The translations under genes were made by a program, and so were the position numbers. The notes beneath the pieces were generated by a model. It saw only the letters and a program-made list of their open reading frames with translations. It ran no database searches and was not told the DNA's origin. A stretch of 64,000 bases of DNA from Acinetobacter sp. ANC 4558 (GTDB lineage: Bacteria; Pseudomonadota; Gammaproteobacteria; Pseudomonadales; Moraxellaceae), in contig NZ_NEGH01000009.1 of the NCBI RefSeq assembly GCF_002135375.1, forward strand, positions 1-64,000, in the 5' to 3' direction. Position 1 is the first letter of the stretch; the number at the start of each line of letters is the position of its first letter. Positions 40,135 to 50,376 of the stretch are shown one piece after another.

Positions 40135-41067
40135 TTAAAGCTTAGACACTAATTCTGGAACGACAGTATTTAAATCACCTACGAGCCAGTAATCTGCAAC
40201 CGCATTAATTGGTGCTTCTTCATCTTTATTAATCGCAACGATGACTTTAGAATCCTTCATCCCTGCCAAGTGTTGAATTGCACCTGAAATACCTACCGCA
40301 ATATATAAGTCTGGTGCAACAATTTTACCTGTTTGACCTACTTGCATATCATTTGGTACAAAGCCAGCATCTACCGCAGCACGTGATGCACCTTGTGCAG
40401 CACCCAGCTTATCTGCCAATGGATCAAGTACTTTATGGTAATTTTCACCAGATGCAACACCACGCCCACCAGAAACAACAATACGCGCTGCTGTTAATTC
40501 TGGACGTTCAGTTTTTACGATTTCTTCTGAAACAAATTTAGATACACCTGCATCGCCTGCGGCAGCAAGAGCTTCAACAGTTGCAGAACCACCTTCAGCA
40601 GCAACAGCATCAAATGCAGTACCACGAACAGTACCCACAACAATTGCTTCACCAGACTCTACAGTTGCAATCGCATTACCTGCATAAATAGGGCGTTTGA
40701 AAGTTTTAGCACCTTCAACTGCAATAATGTCCGTAATCATACTTACATCTAATAATGCAGCTGCACGTGGTAAAATATTTTTACCTGTTGTTGTCGATGC
40801 AGCAAGGATGTGACTATAACCTTTACCCGCTTCTGCAATTAATTTAGCTACATTTTCAGCCAATTGATTTGCATATAATGCATCGTCAGCAAGCAATACT
40901 TTACTTACACCTGCAACTTTCGCTGCTTGATCTGCAACCGCTTGTGCACCAGAACCAGCAACTAATACAGTGATATCACCACCAATTTTTTGAGCTGCAG
41001 CGATAACATTTAAAGTTGCACCATTTAGTGCTTTATTGTCGTGCTCAGCGATAACTAAAATACTCAT
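40135..41067 (-). CDS. etfA: Electron transfer flavoprotein, alpha subunit
   Basis: A 310-residue FAD-binding subunit of ETF, which carries electrons from acyl-CoA and other dehydrogenases to ETF-ubiquinone oxidoreductase. The C-terminal FAD domain shows VSGGRGV, then GQTGKIVAPDLYIAVGISGAIQHLAGM split over the FAD-binding motif, and NKDEEAPI. It follows etfB by 17 nt in one operon. Confidence 0.97.
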   Translation of the reverse strand: MSILVIAEHDNKALNGATLNVIAAAQKIGGDITVLVAGSGAQAVADQAAKVAGVSKVLLADDALYANQLAENVAKLIAEAGKGYSHILAASTTTGKNILPRAAALLDVSMITDIIAVEGAKTFKRPIYAGNAIATVESGEAIVVGTVRGTAFDAVAAEGGSATVEALAAAGDAGVSKFVSEEIVKTERPELTAARIVVSGGRGVASGENYHKVLDPLADKLGAAQGASRAAVDAGFVPNDMQVGQTGKIVAPDLYIAVGISGAIQHLAGMKDSKVIVAINKDEEAPINAVADYWLVGDLNTVVPELVSKL

Positions 41068-41084
41068 GATTTTATCCTTCCGTA

Positions 41085-41837
41085 TTAGATCACTTTTGCT
41101 TCATTTTTTAACTTGTCAACAAGCTCATCTACAGATTTTACTTGTACGCCTGCTTTACGCTCTGCAGGTGGCTCAACTTTTACAGTTTTAAGTTGAGTAG
41201 CAGTAGTAACGCCATAGTCTGCAGGAGTTTTATTATCAAGTGGCTTTTTACGTGCTTTCATAATATTTGGAAGCGCCGCATAGCGTGGTTCATTTAAACG
41301 TAAATCTGTGGTAATAATTGCAGGCAAAGTAAGTTCAACTGTTTGTAAACCGCCATCAATTTCACGTGTTACTTGAACTTTATCACCATCCACTTTCACT
41401 TCAGAAGCAAACGTACCTTGACCTGCGCCAAGTAATGCACCTAACATTTGCCCCACTTGGTTTGAATCTTCATCAATGGCTTGTTTACCCAGAAGAATCA
41501 ACTGAGGTTGTTCCGATTCAACGATGCCCTTTAAAATTTTAGCAACTTCTAAAGCACCTAACTGACTTTCATCAGCTTCAACTAAAATACCGCGATCTGC
41601 GCCCAGTGCCATCGCTGAACGAATTTGTTCTTGAGCTTCTTTAGGACCAATAGAAACCACAACGATTTCTGAAACAGTTCCTTTTTCTTTTAAGCGAACC
41701 GCTTCTTCCACTGCGATTTCACAGAATGGGTTAATTGACATTTTAACGTTAGTCAGGTCTACCCCACTATTGTCCGGTTTAACGCGAACTTTAACGTTGG
41801 CATCAACCACACGTTTTACAGCAACAAGAGCCTTCAT
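41085..41837 (-). CDS. etfB: Electron transfer flavoprotein, beta subunit
   Basis: A 250-residue AMP-binding subunit that forms the ETF heterodimer with EtfA. Family features are seen: the N-terminal [13 protein letters not shown], then [18 protein letters not shown] and the signature [22 protein letters not shown]. First gene of etfBA. Confidence 0.97.
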   Translation of the reverse strand: MKALVAVKRVVDANVKVRVKPDNSGVDLTNVKMSINPFCEIAVEEAVRLKEKGTVSEIVVVSIGPKEAQEQIRSAMALGADRGILVEADESQLGALEVAKILKGIVESEQPQLILLGKQAIDEDSNQVGQMLGALLGAGQGTFASEVKVDGDKVQVTREIDGGLQTVELTLPAIITTDLRLNEPRYAALPNIMKARKKPLDNKTPADYGVTTATQLKTVKVEPPAERKAGVQVKSVDELVDKLKNEAKVI

Positions 41838-41877
41838 GTAATCCTCGGCTGTTTTAGCAAATTAAATATGGAGAAGA

Positions 41878-41883
41878 ATTATA
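41878..41883 (-). promoter_or_regulatory. Candidate -10 element of etfBA
   Basis: TATAAT on the minus strand. The position where a -35 is expected (about 41900-41906) is only A/T-rich, so an activator or an unusual -35 would be needed. Confidence 0.4.
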
Positions 41884-42288
41884 CTAACTCTTCACTTAAA
41901 ATTTTTTAGGTGCCTTATCTTGCAATGTAGATGGCATTTCGGTCAAGTCACAATTACTTAAAGCACTATAAAAAAACATAAAATAGCTGAACTATACGTT
42001 CACTTTATTTAATATTGACAAAATACATTCAATTTTAGATTTTTTTTTAACCATATTTAATAATTGATTTTTATTATTTTTTTATTTTATTTAATAAATC
42101 AAAAGAACTTATTTATAAATCATTTATCTCGGTTACCCTTTATAGATAGATCTTAAATAAGATCAAGATGATGCAACTGAATTTGTCATTCTAGAGAAAT
42201 AAAGATTCCATATTAAATACGTTTCCTTACATTTTATGACCAATATTGATATAAAAATTAGCCTTTAAACCATGAGATAAATCATCAA

Positions 42289-42315
42289 TAAAAAGGAGTG
42301 ATTTTAATTCACCCC
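42289..42315 (-). terminator. Rho-independent terminator of the RhtB-type gene
   Basis: On the minus strand: stem GGGGTGA/TCACTCC with one wobble pair, 7-nt loop, then TTTTTATT. Confidence 0.75.
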
Positions 42316-42328
42316 AGCTTGCATTGTT

Positions 42329-42934
42329 TTATTGAATAATGAGCCAACTTGCTGCCAATGCCAGCAATCCACCTGAAGAACCATCTATCCATTTTTGACG
42401 ACGTTCATCTATATGCGCACGCTTTGATAACTGAGCAAATAAAATACTGAGCACACTATAAAAAACTAAACACAATCCAATAAATATAAAAGATAAGATA
42501 AGACCTTGTTTAACTGTATTCCCTGATTTATCTATAAATTGAGGTAATACCGCAAAATAAATCAACATTCCTTTTGGATTTAACAAAGCCGTAAAAAAGC
42601 CTTTTCTCACAGGATTGACGGCTGTTTGATCTTCAATTTTTATCGTTTTTTTACCCAAAACTGACTTAAACAAACCAAATGCTAAATACAACAAATACGC
42701 AATACCTAACCACTTAATGGTTTCAAACAAAATAGGAAATGAAACAATAATCGCCGCGATACCCACAGCAACTAAAACTGAATGAATTAAATAACCTAAA
42801 CATACGCCTATGGTTGCCATAACACCTGCTTTTGCATTCTTACCCATCACTTGAGACAGAATAAAAAGCATATCTGGCCCTGGTGTTAAAATAAGTGGAA
42901 TCACCGTGAGTGCGAAGAGTACAAATACAGACAT
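42329..42934 (-). CDS. LysE/RhtB-family amino acid exporter
   Basis: A 201-residue inner membrane protein with about six hydrophobic segments and the family motif LTPGPDMLFIL near the N-terminus, plus LLNPKGMLIYFAVLPQFI in the middle. These proteins export amino acids such as threonine, homoserine, leucine or arginine. The ATG at 42934 has AAGGAAA upstream; the longer frame lacks one. It is divergent from the Lrp/AsnC regulator 111 nt away, the usual arrangement in which the regulator senses the exported amino acid. Confidence 0.88.
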   Translation of the reverse strand: MSVFVLFALTVIPLILTPGPDMLFILSQVMGKNAKAGVMATIGVCLGYLIHSVLVAVGIAAIIVSFPILFETIKWLGIAYLLYLAFGLFKSVLGKKTIKIEDQTAVNPVRKGFFTALLNPKGMLIYFAVLPQFIDKSGNTVKQGLILSFIFIGLCLVFYSVLSILFAQLSKRAHIDERRQKWIDGSSGGLLALAASWLIIQ

Positions 42935-43045
42935 TTTCGTTTCCTTGCTGTATGAAAGAAGCAAAAATAGTATCTTCTAATTTACTTAAAATAGGATTTC
43001 AAATATTCTAGTTTAATTATTATTTTTAGAATTAAATTCTATATT

Positions 43046-43540
43046 ATGAAGATTATTTCAAAATCTATTTCAGTAAAGTTAGACCGAATTGATAAAAATA
43101 TTATTCGTACCTTACAAAGTAATGGTCGTATTCAAAATAATGACTTGGCTAAAATTATTGGGCTATCACCGTCATCATGTTTGAGGCGTGTTAAATTATT
43201 AGAAGAAGCAAATGTGATTCAAAATTATACAACTGTCGTTGATCCTCAAAAGATCGGCCTTCAATTGATTTTATTTTCACGAATCTGGCTAATTGGCCAA
43301 GATGCAGAAACCATTGATACATTTATTGAAGCCATGAAAGAACTTCCACAAGTCATGGAGTGCTATATTATTTTAGGAGAATGCGATGCAATGCTTAAAG
43401 TTGTCGTGCCAGACTTAGAAAGTTATCGTAAATTTCAATCCAGCCATTTAACCAAAAAAAATGGTATTACGAGTGTAAAAACTGATTTACCTAGCCAAAT
43501 TATTAAACAAAGTTTTCAGTTACCGCTTGACCTGTTATAA
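43046..43540 (+). CDS. Lrp/AsnC-family transcriptional regulator
   Basis: A 164-residue regulator. The N-terminal HTH covers about 12-60 (LDRIDKNIIRTLQSNGRI, then LAKIIGLSPSSCLRRVKLLEE) and the C-terminal RAM ligand domain about 75-155 (VMECYIILGECDAMLKV). It probably controls the divergent RhtB-type exporter in response to an amino acid; this rests on gene placement. There is no clear ribosome site before the ATG. Confidence 0.9.
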   Translation: MKIISKSISVKLDRIDKNIIRTLQSNGRIQNNDLAKIIGLSPSSCLRRVKLLEEANVIQNYTTVVDPQKIGLQLILFSRIWLIGQDAETIDTFIEAMKELPQVMECYIILGECDAMLKVVVPDLESYRKFQSSHLTKKNGITSVKTDLPSQIIKQSFQLPLDLL

Positions 43541-43643
43541 ATCATTTTTGATAGTTAAAATATAGGCTACTTCAATGCTTTGGCTTTTCATCCATCCAAT
43601 TTAGATAAAAGCAGCCCTATCTATAAATTAATAGATGATTTAA

Positions 43644-44015
43644 TTACGCTGTCTGACTTTCTAAAAAATCACGATGAACATGGCTTAAATCAATTAAGTC
43701 ATGATTCTGTAAATTAAAAACTTCCCACACTTTTAGAAAATCTTCTTTTGAATCGATGTGATGTATCGAAGCAGGTTTTTCTTGCCATTGTTTATCAGAA
43801 ATCCAAATATAAGTTTTACGGCTCTTTGAGTTTAATGCTTGTAATTTTCCTTCAGCATTAATTCCTTGTACATGAGCGCCATCAGGAAGAATTGCTGTGA
43901 TTGTCGGAAGATTAACTTCTACAAAATGCTTTACTTGTCTAAGTCCATAACCTGCAAAAATATCTTTTTGTGCTTGCGTCAGTTGGTCATATTTTTGCTG
44001 TATATTTGAAATCAT
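43644..44015 (-). CDS. Conserved hypothetical protein
   Basis: A 123-residue soluble protein that I do not recognise. It begins with a helical segment (MISNIQQKYDQLTQAQKDIFAGYG), then a beta-rich middle with TYIWISDKQWQ and a helical end. No motif, signal peptide or membrane helix. It stands alone between the regulator and xerC. Confidence 0.6.
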   Translation of the reverse strand: MISNIQQKYDQLTQAQKDIFAGYGLRQVKHFVEVNLPTITAILPDGAHVQGINAEGKLQALNSKSRKTYIWISDKQWQEKPASIHHIDSKEDFLKVWEVFNLQNHDLIDLSHVHRDFLESQTA

Positions 44016-44236
44016 TTTTTAACCTTATTTTCAATTTATCTTTAAAGATTACAGTACCGTAATCTCAAACAATATCTTCTCGTTGTACGCATCATCTTCT
44101 TTACTTTAAGTTGATCTCTTCATTTATACATGAAAATTGACCATCATTTTATTCTACATTAGTTCAAAAGACGCTTTTTAATATTAGTTTACTTTACTTA
44201 AACTGAACACCATCTTTTAGTCTTTAACCATTCTTT

Positions 44237-45157
44237 CTATTCAAGCTTATTTGCTCTTGGATGAGCTTGATCATATACATTAGCTAAATGTTCAAAATCA
44301 ATATGTGTATAAATTTGAGTAGTCGTTAAGTTACTGTGCCCTAACATTTCTTGCACAACTCTTAAATCACGACTAGTTGACAACATATGGCTTGCAAAGC
44401 AATGTCGTAATAAATGGGGATGTAAATCTACGCCAACTCCAGCTCTTTGTGCTTGAAACTTAACTCGATTTTCAATTTGACGCACACCCAAGGGATTACC
44501 TTTTTGCGTAATAAAAACTTGTGAATCTGCAACAAAATCACCTTGCCATTGTGGGTAAATTGCTAACCATGCCATCACTGCATCTTTTGCTTTTGTACCA
44601 AATGGAATGATTCTCGTTTTATTTCCTTTACCAGTAATTCTGAGTAATTGACGTTTGAAGTCAATATCTTTAATTCTTAATCCTTGCACTTCAGATAACC
44701 GTAAGCCACTTGAATAAAGTAACTCTAAAATTGCTTTATCCCTAATCCAATATTGTTTCTGATTTTCTAATTCTGGTTCTGCCTGATCCAAAATTTGGTT
44801 GACCGTTTCAATATCAATCATTCCCGGCAATGGTCGCGGCTGCCGTTTTAATTGAAAATCATCGGTTGGATTAAATAATAAATATTGTCCCTGTTCCGCC
44901 CATTTCATAAACTGCCTTATCGCAGACAATAGGCGCTGTAAACTACTTGAACTCAATTGATTTTGTTCAACTTTATAAGCTACATAACTTCGCAAGTCTG
45001 AAGTTTCAATGCTCATCAGTGCAATATTTTGCATTTCGCAATAATTTAAAAAATCAGAAACGTCACGCTCATAGGCGCTAATTGTATGTTTTGATTGGTT
45101 TTGTATTTCTCTTTCCTTTAGCCACATCGACAGTAATTGCATCGTTGTGTACTGCAT
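44237..45157 (-). CDS. xerC: Tyrosine recombinase XerC
   Basis: A 306-residue site-specific recombinase acting with XerD at dif to resolve chromosome dimers. Catalytic residues are visible: R153 in SSGLRLSEV, H248 and R251 in HPHLLRH, H274 in LGHSN, and nucleophile Y283. The SAM-like N-terminal domain spans residues 5-95. The dapF-x-xerC order seen in E. coli and Pseudomonas identifies it as XerC rather than XerD. I choose the ATG at 45157, with GGAG 9 nt upstream; GTG and ATG starts 15-18 nt further up have poor sites. Confidence 0.92.
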   Translation of the reverse strand: MQYTTMQLLSMWLKEREIQNQSKHTISAYERDVSDFLNYCEMQNIALMSIETSDLRSYVAYKVEQNQLSSSSLQRLLSAIRQFMKWAEQGQYLLFNPTDDFQLKRQPRPLPGMIDIETVNQILDQAEPELENQKQYWIRDKAILELLYSSGLRLSEVQGLRIKDIDFKRQLLRITGKGNKTRIIPFGTKAKDAVMAWLAIYPQWQGDFVADSQVFITQKGNPLGVRQIENRVKFQAQRAGVGVDLHPHLLRHCFASHMLSTSRDLRVVQEMLGHSNLTTTQIYTHIDFEHLANVYDQAHPRANKLE

Positions 45158-45196
45158 TTTACTATTCTCCATCACTCAAATAGGTGATCAAATAAA

Positions 45197-46012
45197 TTAT
45201 GAAAAGAGTTTAACAAAAAAATGATCTTTATTCTCTTGAAGACGAATATAAAAAGGAGCTATTTCTTCATAAAAATAACGATTGATTCCACCTTCATGTT
45301 TATCGATATGTATTAAATTGATCGTTTTTTTATTTTCTAAACATGCATATGCAACTTGTCCAATTTTACGGTGTAATGTTTCAATATAATCATCTGATAA
45401 AATTTTATCAAATTGCAAACCAATCATTAACGTAGGTTCTTCATCTATTTCTGGGTCATATATTTCTGCTAAATAGGCCGCGACAATATGTAACTCCGAT
45501 AAAAAAAATTGCTTTAATTGCTCCACCATAAATTCTGGATAATGTTCTGGTTCGGTAATGAAAATTTCAGCATCTGTCTCTAACTCGTAACTTTCAGCGA
45601 TTTGACCAAAATCCCCCTGTAAAATACTTTTAATTTCATCTGGGAAAAACTCTTTAATCGCATTTGATTCAGGGTTTAAAATAAGATGTGATCCCAATGT
45701 CATTTCAAAAAAAATGCGACAGGGCAAGCAAATAAATAAATCATCTTCTGATGAAATTTTTCTTAATTTCTCTAATGATGTAAAGAATGGAATTATATGT
45801 CCATATTCTGGATCATCCCACGTTTTTAATGAAATATAATCTTCATCTCTCACCTCTTTTAGCTGAGTTTCGATGGTGTCTTTTACACGCTGATAACGAA
45901 TACAATAAATATTTGCAGTCAATAATTTTTCTAAAAAATCTGGACGATATGCAGGCTCATGTACTGCATGTAAAAAAATATTTTCAAGTTCTTTTTCATC
46001 TTCATCATTCAT
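45197..46012 (-). CDS. SseB-family protein
   Basis: A 271-residue soluble acidic protein with the SseB two-domain layout: residues 1-130 contain LENIFLHAVHEPAYRPDFLEKLL, then IIPFFTSLEKL and LILNPESNAIKEFFPDEI; the C-terminal domain follows from about 150. SseB was found in E. coli as enhancing serine sensitivity; its biochemical role is unclear. It occupies the place between dapF and xerC where other gammaproteobacteria have a DUF484 gene. AGGA lies 7 nt before the ATG, and it is 39 nt from xerC. Confidence 0.82.
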   Translation of the reverse strand: MNDEDEKELENIFLHAVHEPAYRPDFLEKLLTANIYCIRYQRVKDTIETQLKEVRDEDYISLKTWDDPEYGHIIPFFTSLEKLRKISSEDDLFICLPCRIFFEMTLGSHLILNPESNAIKEFFPDEIKSILQGDFGQIAESYELETDAEIFITEPEHYPEFMVEQLKQFFLSELHIVAAYLAEIYDPEIDEEPTLMIGLQFDKILSDDYIETLHRKIGQVAYACLENKKTINLIHIDKHEGGINRYFYEEIAPFYIRLQENKDHFFVKLFS

Positions 46013-46043
46013 TCTATTTTCCTATACTTATTATTTTATGGTT

Positions 46044-46073
46044 AAAAAAAAGCCCTAACTTATTAGGGCTTTT
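46044..46073 (-). terminator. Rho-independent terminator between dapF and sseB
   Basis: An 11-bp stem AAAAGCCCTAA/TTAGGGCTTTT with loop CTTA and an eight-base T run on the minus strand. It separates lptM-lysA-dapF from sseB-xerC. Confidence 0.9.
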
Positions 46074-46077
46074 AACG

Positions 46078-46923
46078 TTATGCTTGAAAATAACGCAAGT
46101 CTAATTGCCCGTGATAAACTGTTGCTGTTGGACCAGTCATCCAAACAACCTCTCCTTCACGCCACTCAATTAATAACTGACCACCTGCCAATTCAATTTC
46201 TACTGAATTTGATAATAATCCACGACGTATTCCCGAAACTGCAGCAGCACATGCCCCTGTACCACATGCCAATGTTTCTCCAACACCTCGCTCAAAAACA
46301 CGTAAACGCGCATGTTTATCATCAACAATTTGCATAAAACCAACATTCACACGTTGTGGAAAACGCTCATGCGATTCAACTTGTGGACCAATTCGAGCAA
46401 CATCTGCAGAAATCACATTGGGTACAATGGTCACTGCATGAGGATTCCCCATATTCACCACATCAATTGTTAACTGCTCATGATTTGATAAATCAATGTC
46501 ATAAAGATTTTCAACATCTTGTGCAATAAACGGAATGTCTTGAGGAAGAAACTTCGGATAGCCCATATTAACCCTCACCCAACCATTTGGTCCAAGCTCT
46601 GGTTCTACAATACCTGATTTAGTTTGAACTTTAATTTTAGTTTTTGTAGTCAATTGACGTTCATGAACAAAGCGAGCAAAACAACGAACTCCATTTCCAC
46701 ATTGTTCAACTTCCGATCCATCAGCATTAAAAATTCGATATTTAAAATCTGCACTTGGTACATCAGGTGGTTCTACAATCAATAATTGATCAAAACCAAT
46801 CCCTAAATGACGGTCTGCTAAACGCTGAATGGTCAAAGTATCTAAAAATGCTTTTTGGCTAATGAGATCAATCACCATAAAGTCATTGCCCAAACCATGC
46901 ATTTTGGTAAATTCTAACAACAT
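46078..46923 (-). CDS. dapF: Diaminopimelate epimerase
   Basis: A 281-residue PLP-independent racemase converting LL- to meso-diaminopimelate. The two catalytic cysteines are C75 in EQCGNGVR and C220 in ACGTGAC. The open frame runs 90 nt further upstream into lysA, but the ATG at 46923 has GGAGT 8 nt before it and gives the conserved start [13 protein letters not shown]. It lies 13 nt after lysA. Confidence 0.96.
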   Translation of the reverse strand: MLLEFTKMHGLGNDFMVIDLISQKAFLDTLTIQRLADRHLGIGFDQLLIVEPPDVPSADFKYRIFNADGSEVEQCGNGVRCFARFVHERQLTTKTKIKVQTKSGIVEPELGPNGWVRVNMGYPKFLPQDIPFIAQDVENLYDIDLSNHEQLTIDVVNMGNPHAVTIVPNVISADVARIGPQVESHERFPQRVNVGFMQIVDDKHARLRVFERGVGETLACGTGACAAAVSGIRRGLLSNSVEIELAGGQLLIEWREGEVVWMTGPTATVYHGQLDLRYFQA

Positions 46924-46936
46924 CTCGAATGACTCC

Positions 46937-48181
46937 TTAAGGCAATAAACGTTCACGATCCCATAATGACTCAATGGTTTCACGCTCACGAATGACATAC
47001 GATTGATCCGCATCGACCATCACTTCAGCCGCTCGACCTCGACTATTGTAGTTTGAACTCATGACAAAACCATAAGCACCTGCACCAAGAACGGCCAAAA
47101 CATCATTTTCTTGCAGTGCAAGTACACGCTCTTTTCCTAGAAAATCACCTGTTTCACAAATAGCACCGACCACATCCCATTCTTTTGCTGCAACATCTGT
47201 ACGTGGTATCACTTCTTGAATATCCATCCATGCTTCATAAAGCGCTGGGCGAATTAGGTCGTTCATTGCTGCATCAATAATCGCAAAGTTACGATGATTG
47301 GTTGGTTTAAGTAAATCAACTTTGGTGAGTAGTACACCTGCATTTGCAGAAATACTACGTCCCGGCTCCATATAAACTTTCAGACCGAGTTTTTCAAGTG
47401 CTGGTTTGAGTGCATTGGCATACTCTTCAATAGACGGCGGTGTTTCATCTTTATAAGTGACACCTAAACCACCACCAATATCAACGTGCTTTAGCTTAAT
47501 GCCCAATTGTTTTAATTGTTCTATCATCAACATGACACGATCAAGTGCATCAACAAATGGTTGGGTTTCTGTCAATTGAGAACCAATATGGCAATCTATT
47601 CCAACAATATCTAAATGTGATAAAGATGCTGCATATTGATATGTTTCAAATACAGCATCCGATGGAATACCAAATTTATTTTCTTTTAAACCTGTCGAAA
47701 TATAAGGATGTGTTTTGGCATCGACATCAGGATTCACACGCAATGAAATCGGTGCTTTTTTATGCATTGCTTTCGCGACTTTCTGGATCCGATCTAATTC
47801 AGCATAAGATTCAACATTAAAGCAAGCAATGCCAACCTCTAATGCTTTTTGAATATCTGCCTCTGTTTTTCCCAAGCCAGAAAAAACAATTTTTGAAGGA
47901 TCTCCGCCTGCTTTTAATACACGTGCAAGCTCACCACCTGTCACAATATCAAAACCTGAACCAAGCTTGGCTAATACATTCAATACCGCAAGATTAGAGT
48001 TGGACTTTACCGCAAAACAAATTTGATGATCGATAAAGTTAAATGCACGATCCATATCTAAATAATGTTTTTCAAAGGTTGTTTTTGAATAAACATAAAG
48101 TGGTGTGCCATATTGCTGTGCAAGCTGTTGTAATGAACATTGCTCTGCATGCAATACCCCATTAATGCGGGTGAAACTCAT
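46937..48181 (-). CDS. lysA: Diaminopimelate decarboxylase
   Basis: A 414-residue PLP enzyme that makes L-lysine from meso-diaminopimelate. The PLP lysine is K59 in CFAVKSNSN. The barrel also shows HIGSQ and GGGLGV, and the C-terminal domain has [10 protein letters not shown] with the conserved Cys and Glu. In operon between lptM and dapF, the arrangement known from Pseudomonas (lppL-lysA-dapF). Confidence 0.97.
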   Translation of the reverse strand: MSFTRINGVLHAEQCSLQQLAQQYGTPLYVYSKTTFEKHYLDMDRAFNFIDHQICFAVKSNSNLAVLNVLAKLGSGFDIVTGGELARVLKAGGDPSKIVFSGLGKTEADIQKALEVGIACFNVESYAELDRIQKVAKAMHKKAPISLRVNPDVDAKTHPYISTGLKENKFGIPSDAVFETYQYAASLSHLDIVGIDCHIGSQLTETQPFVDALDRVMLMIEQLKQLGIKLKHVDIGGGLGVTYKDETPPSIEEYANALKPALEKLGLKVYMEPGRSISANAGVLLTKVDLLKPTNHRNFAIIDAAMNDLIRPALYEAWMDIQEVIPRTDVAAKEWDVVGAICETGDFLGKERVLALQENDVLAVLGAGAYGFVMSSNYNSRGRAAEVMVDADQSYVIRERETIESLWDRERLLP

Positions 48182-48205
48182 GAATGTATCCCTTTCGTTG
48201 AAAGA

Positions 48206-48451
48206 TTATGGTGTTTGAGTTGAAGGTTTAGAGGGTAAAACTTCTGATGCTGGTGTATTCACCCGTGGTTGAACAGATTCTACTGATTTTTGCTCTTTGG
48301 AAGTAGGAACTTTTGCATCAGGATATATCAAATATTTTGCACGCTTGTCATAATTTGGATCATTTGGGAGCTGTAATGCTCCTGTTTGACCACAAGCGAC
48401 AAGCATACTACTTGTAATGAGAAGACTCATGCAGCAAATGACGAGACGCAT
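48206..48451 (-). CDS. lptM: LptM/YifL-type small lipoprotein
   Basis: An 81-residue lipoprotein. The signal ends in lipobox MLVAC and is followed by GQTGALQLP, very close to the CGQKGPLYLP motif of E. coli LptM (YifL), which assists LptD disulfide maturation in outer membrane LPS export. The remainder is a Pro/Ser/Thr-rich tail. The ATG at 48451 follows AGGTGG; a longer frame upstream is not favoured. First gene of the lysA-dapF unit. Confidence 0.85.
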   Translation of the reverse strand: MRLVICCMSLLITSSMLVACGQTGALQLPNDPNYDKRAKYLIYPDAKVPTSKEQKSVESVQPRVNTPASEVLPSKPSTQTP

Positions 48452-48540
48452 CTGACCACCTAATATAATGTTGTCGATAAAGTATAACGTGATCACCAAC
48501 GTGACCAAAGTCCTAAACGTAAAAGATTAGCTTTAGTTAT

Positions 48541-48570
48541 AAAAAAACGCCAGTATTAACTGACGTTTTT
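48541..48570 (-). terminator. Rho-independent terminator of the CycA-type gene
   Basis: On the minus strand: 9-bp stem AACGTCAGT/ACTGGCGTT (one G-U), loop TAAT, then seven T residues. It is 16 nt after the stop codon. Confidence 0.85.
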
Positions 48571-48586
48571 ATCAGTCTTGTTTATT

Positions 48587-49984
48587 TTATTTCTTTTTAT
48601 AAAAGCAAAAATAACCAATAAGTAAAATAACAAACCAAATTGGACTAATTTTAAGGGCTTGGAAGGTATCTGCTTCTAATGATAAAACATAAATGATACC
48701 AATAAAGAAAATAATGACGACCCAACACGTCAATAATCCACCTGGTAATTTAAATATCGACTTCGCATGAAGTTCAGGTCGTGTTTTGTAATATACAATA
48801 TAGCTCCACATAATCATCAACCAAACACAGATAAAAAAGATGGTTGAAAGTGTTGTTGCTAATGTGAATGCTTTTACGGTATCAGGAATAAAGTATTGTA
48901 ATGCTGCACCACACAATAAACATAATGCTGAAAAATACAATGCATTGGCAGGAACTGCACGTGAGTTCAATCGACCAAATACTTTAGGACCCTGTTCCTC
49001 TCTAGACAAACCGAATAACATGCGACTTGTAGAAAAGACACCACTATTCATTGATGACATTACCGATGAAAGTACCACCAAGTTCATAATAATAGCGGCT
49101 GCTGCAATACCTGCTTGACTAAATAAATTTACAAATGGGGAAATCGTTGGATCAATTTCATTCCATGGTGTTACAGACATCACCACTAACAATGCCAATA
49201 CATAGAAAATAATAATTCGAATTGGAATAGAGTTTACAGCTTTAGGTAAGTTCTTTTCAGGATCTTTGGTTTCAGCTGCTGTAGTTCCAACCAACTCAAC
49301 CCCAACAAAGGCAAAAATTGCAATTTGGAATCCTGCAAGAAAACCTAGAGCACCAGTTGGGAATAAACCATCATATTTCCATAAGTTTGAAAATGATGCG
49401 ACTTGACCTGAATCTGAGGTAAACCCAATAACGACCATCCATAAGCCAACTGCAATTAATACAATAATGGCAATAATTTTAATTAAGGCAAACCAAAATT
49501 CGAGTTCACCAAATAATTTTACCGTAACTAAATTCAATCCCATAATAAAAATAATGGATGCAATACTAATCATTACTCCTTCACCAGGAGAAAATGCTGC
49601 ACCACCATTAAAGAATTGTAAGTAATAAATAATTGCTGATAAATCTGCAATCCCAATAGTGATCCAGCATAACCAATAGGTCCAACCAACAAAATAACCA
49701 GCCCATGGACCAATAAGATCTGAACTAAAATCGATAAATGATTTATATTGTAGATTCGATAATAATAATTCTCCAAGTGCGCGCATCACGAAAAAAATCA
49801 TGAAACCAATAATCATATAAATAAAAAGAATTGAAGGTCCCGCCAAACTAATCGTTTTACCAGATCCCATGAACAGTCCTGTTCCTATTGCGCCTCCAAT
49901 TGCGATTAATTGTAAATGCCGATTCGATAAACTTCTTTCTAGTTCACCTTTTTCTACCGGCGAATTCATTTTTTGATCTGACAT
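48587..49984 (-). CDS. APC-family amino acid permease, CycA-like
   Basis: A 465-residue inner membrane transporter with about twelve helices. It has the amino acid transporter signature near the N-terminus (LQLIAIGGAIGTGLFMGSG) and FAFVGVELVGTTAAE with the conserved Glu. It resembles D-serine/D-alanine/glycine permease CycA most; substrate assignment is inference. The ATG at 49984 has GGTGA 8 nt upstream; upstream in-frame ATGs at +15 and +60 nt lack good sites. Confidence 0.85.
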   Translation of the reverse strand: MSDQKMNSPVEKGELERSLSNRHLQLIAIGGAIGTGLFMGSGKTISLAGPSILFIYMIIGFMIFFVMRALGELLLSNLQYKSFIDFSSDLIGPWAGYFVGWTYWLCWITIGIADLSAIIYYLQFFNGGAAFSPGEGVMISIASIIFIMGLNLVTVKLFGELEFWFALIKIIAIIVLIAVGLWMVVIGFTSDSGQVASFSNLWKYDGLFPTGALGFLAGFQIAIFAFVGVELVGTTAAETKDPEKNLPKAVNSIPIRIIIFYVLALLVVMSVTPWNEIDPTISPFVNLFSQAGIAAAAIIMNLVVLSSVMSSMNSGVFSTSRMLFGLSREEQGPKVFGRLNSRAVPANALYFSALCLLCGAALQYFIPDTVKAFTLATTLSTIFFICVWLMIMWSYIVYYKTRPELHAKSIFKLPGGLLTCWVVIIFFIGIIYVLSLEADTFQALKISPIWFVILLIGYFCFYKKK

Positions 49985-50376
49985 TTTTTTATTCACCATA
50001 ACTACACCAATTCGACAACTTAACGCAAAACATTCTAAATTCAAATAAAATTTGAATTACTTGATAGTTTCATATTCATTTTTTTATAAAAGAGCGAAAA
50101 AATTTAAATACTACTTTATGGATCCATCCATTTAATGCAAAGCATTCTTATTCTCTTAAGACATCAATAGTAATATCATCGTACATTTTTTCAACTGATA
50201 TTATCCATTTTGAATATGAAATAATGGTTCAGTTTTGCTCATCATAAATGTCTGACATCATATTTCTTCATTCATACGCATGCCGACTATCTCAGTTTAA
50301 GCATTTTCCATACCATCTTTTCTTTATTTCGCATTCAAAGGTATGCTGTATCTAAATTTTATGTTTATTCAAAAAA
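49985..50376. other. Divergent intergenic region, 392 nt
   Basis: Promoter region for the CycA-type gene and radA. It contains A/T runs but no strong hexamer pair, ORF or repeat. The radA ATG has no recognisable Shine-Dalgarno, only an A run. Confidence 0.5.

Larger units (their letters stand above)
41838..42328. other. Intergenic region upstream of etfB, 491 nt
   Basis: Very A+T-rich. A perfect TATAAT -10 for etfB lies on the minus strand at 41878-41883, 41 nt before its start codon, without a good -35. The right end has the RhtB-gene terminator at 42289-42315. Nothing else could be supported. Confidence 0.55.

Noticed and set aside
46924..47013. Longer start for dapF
   Set aside because: It would overlap lysA; the ATG at 46923 has a strong ribosome site and the conserved N-terminus.
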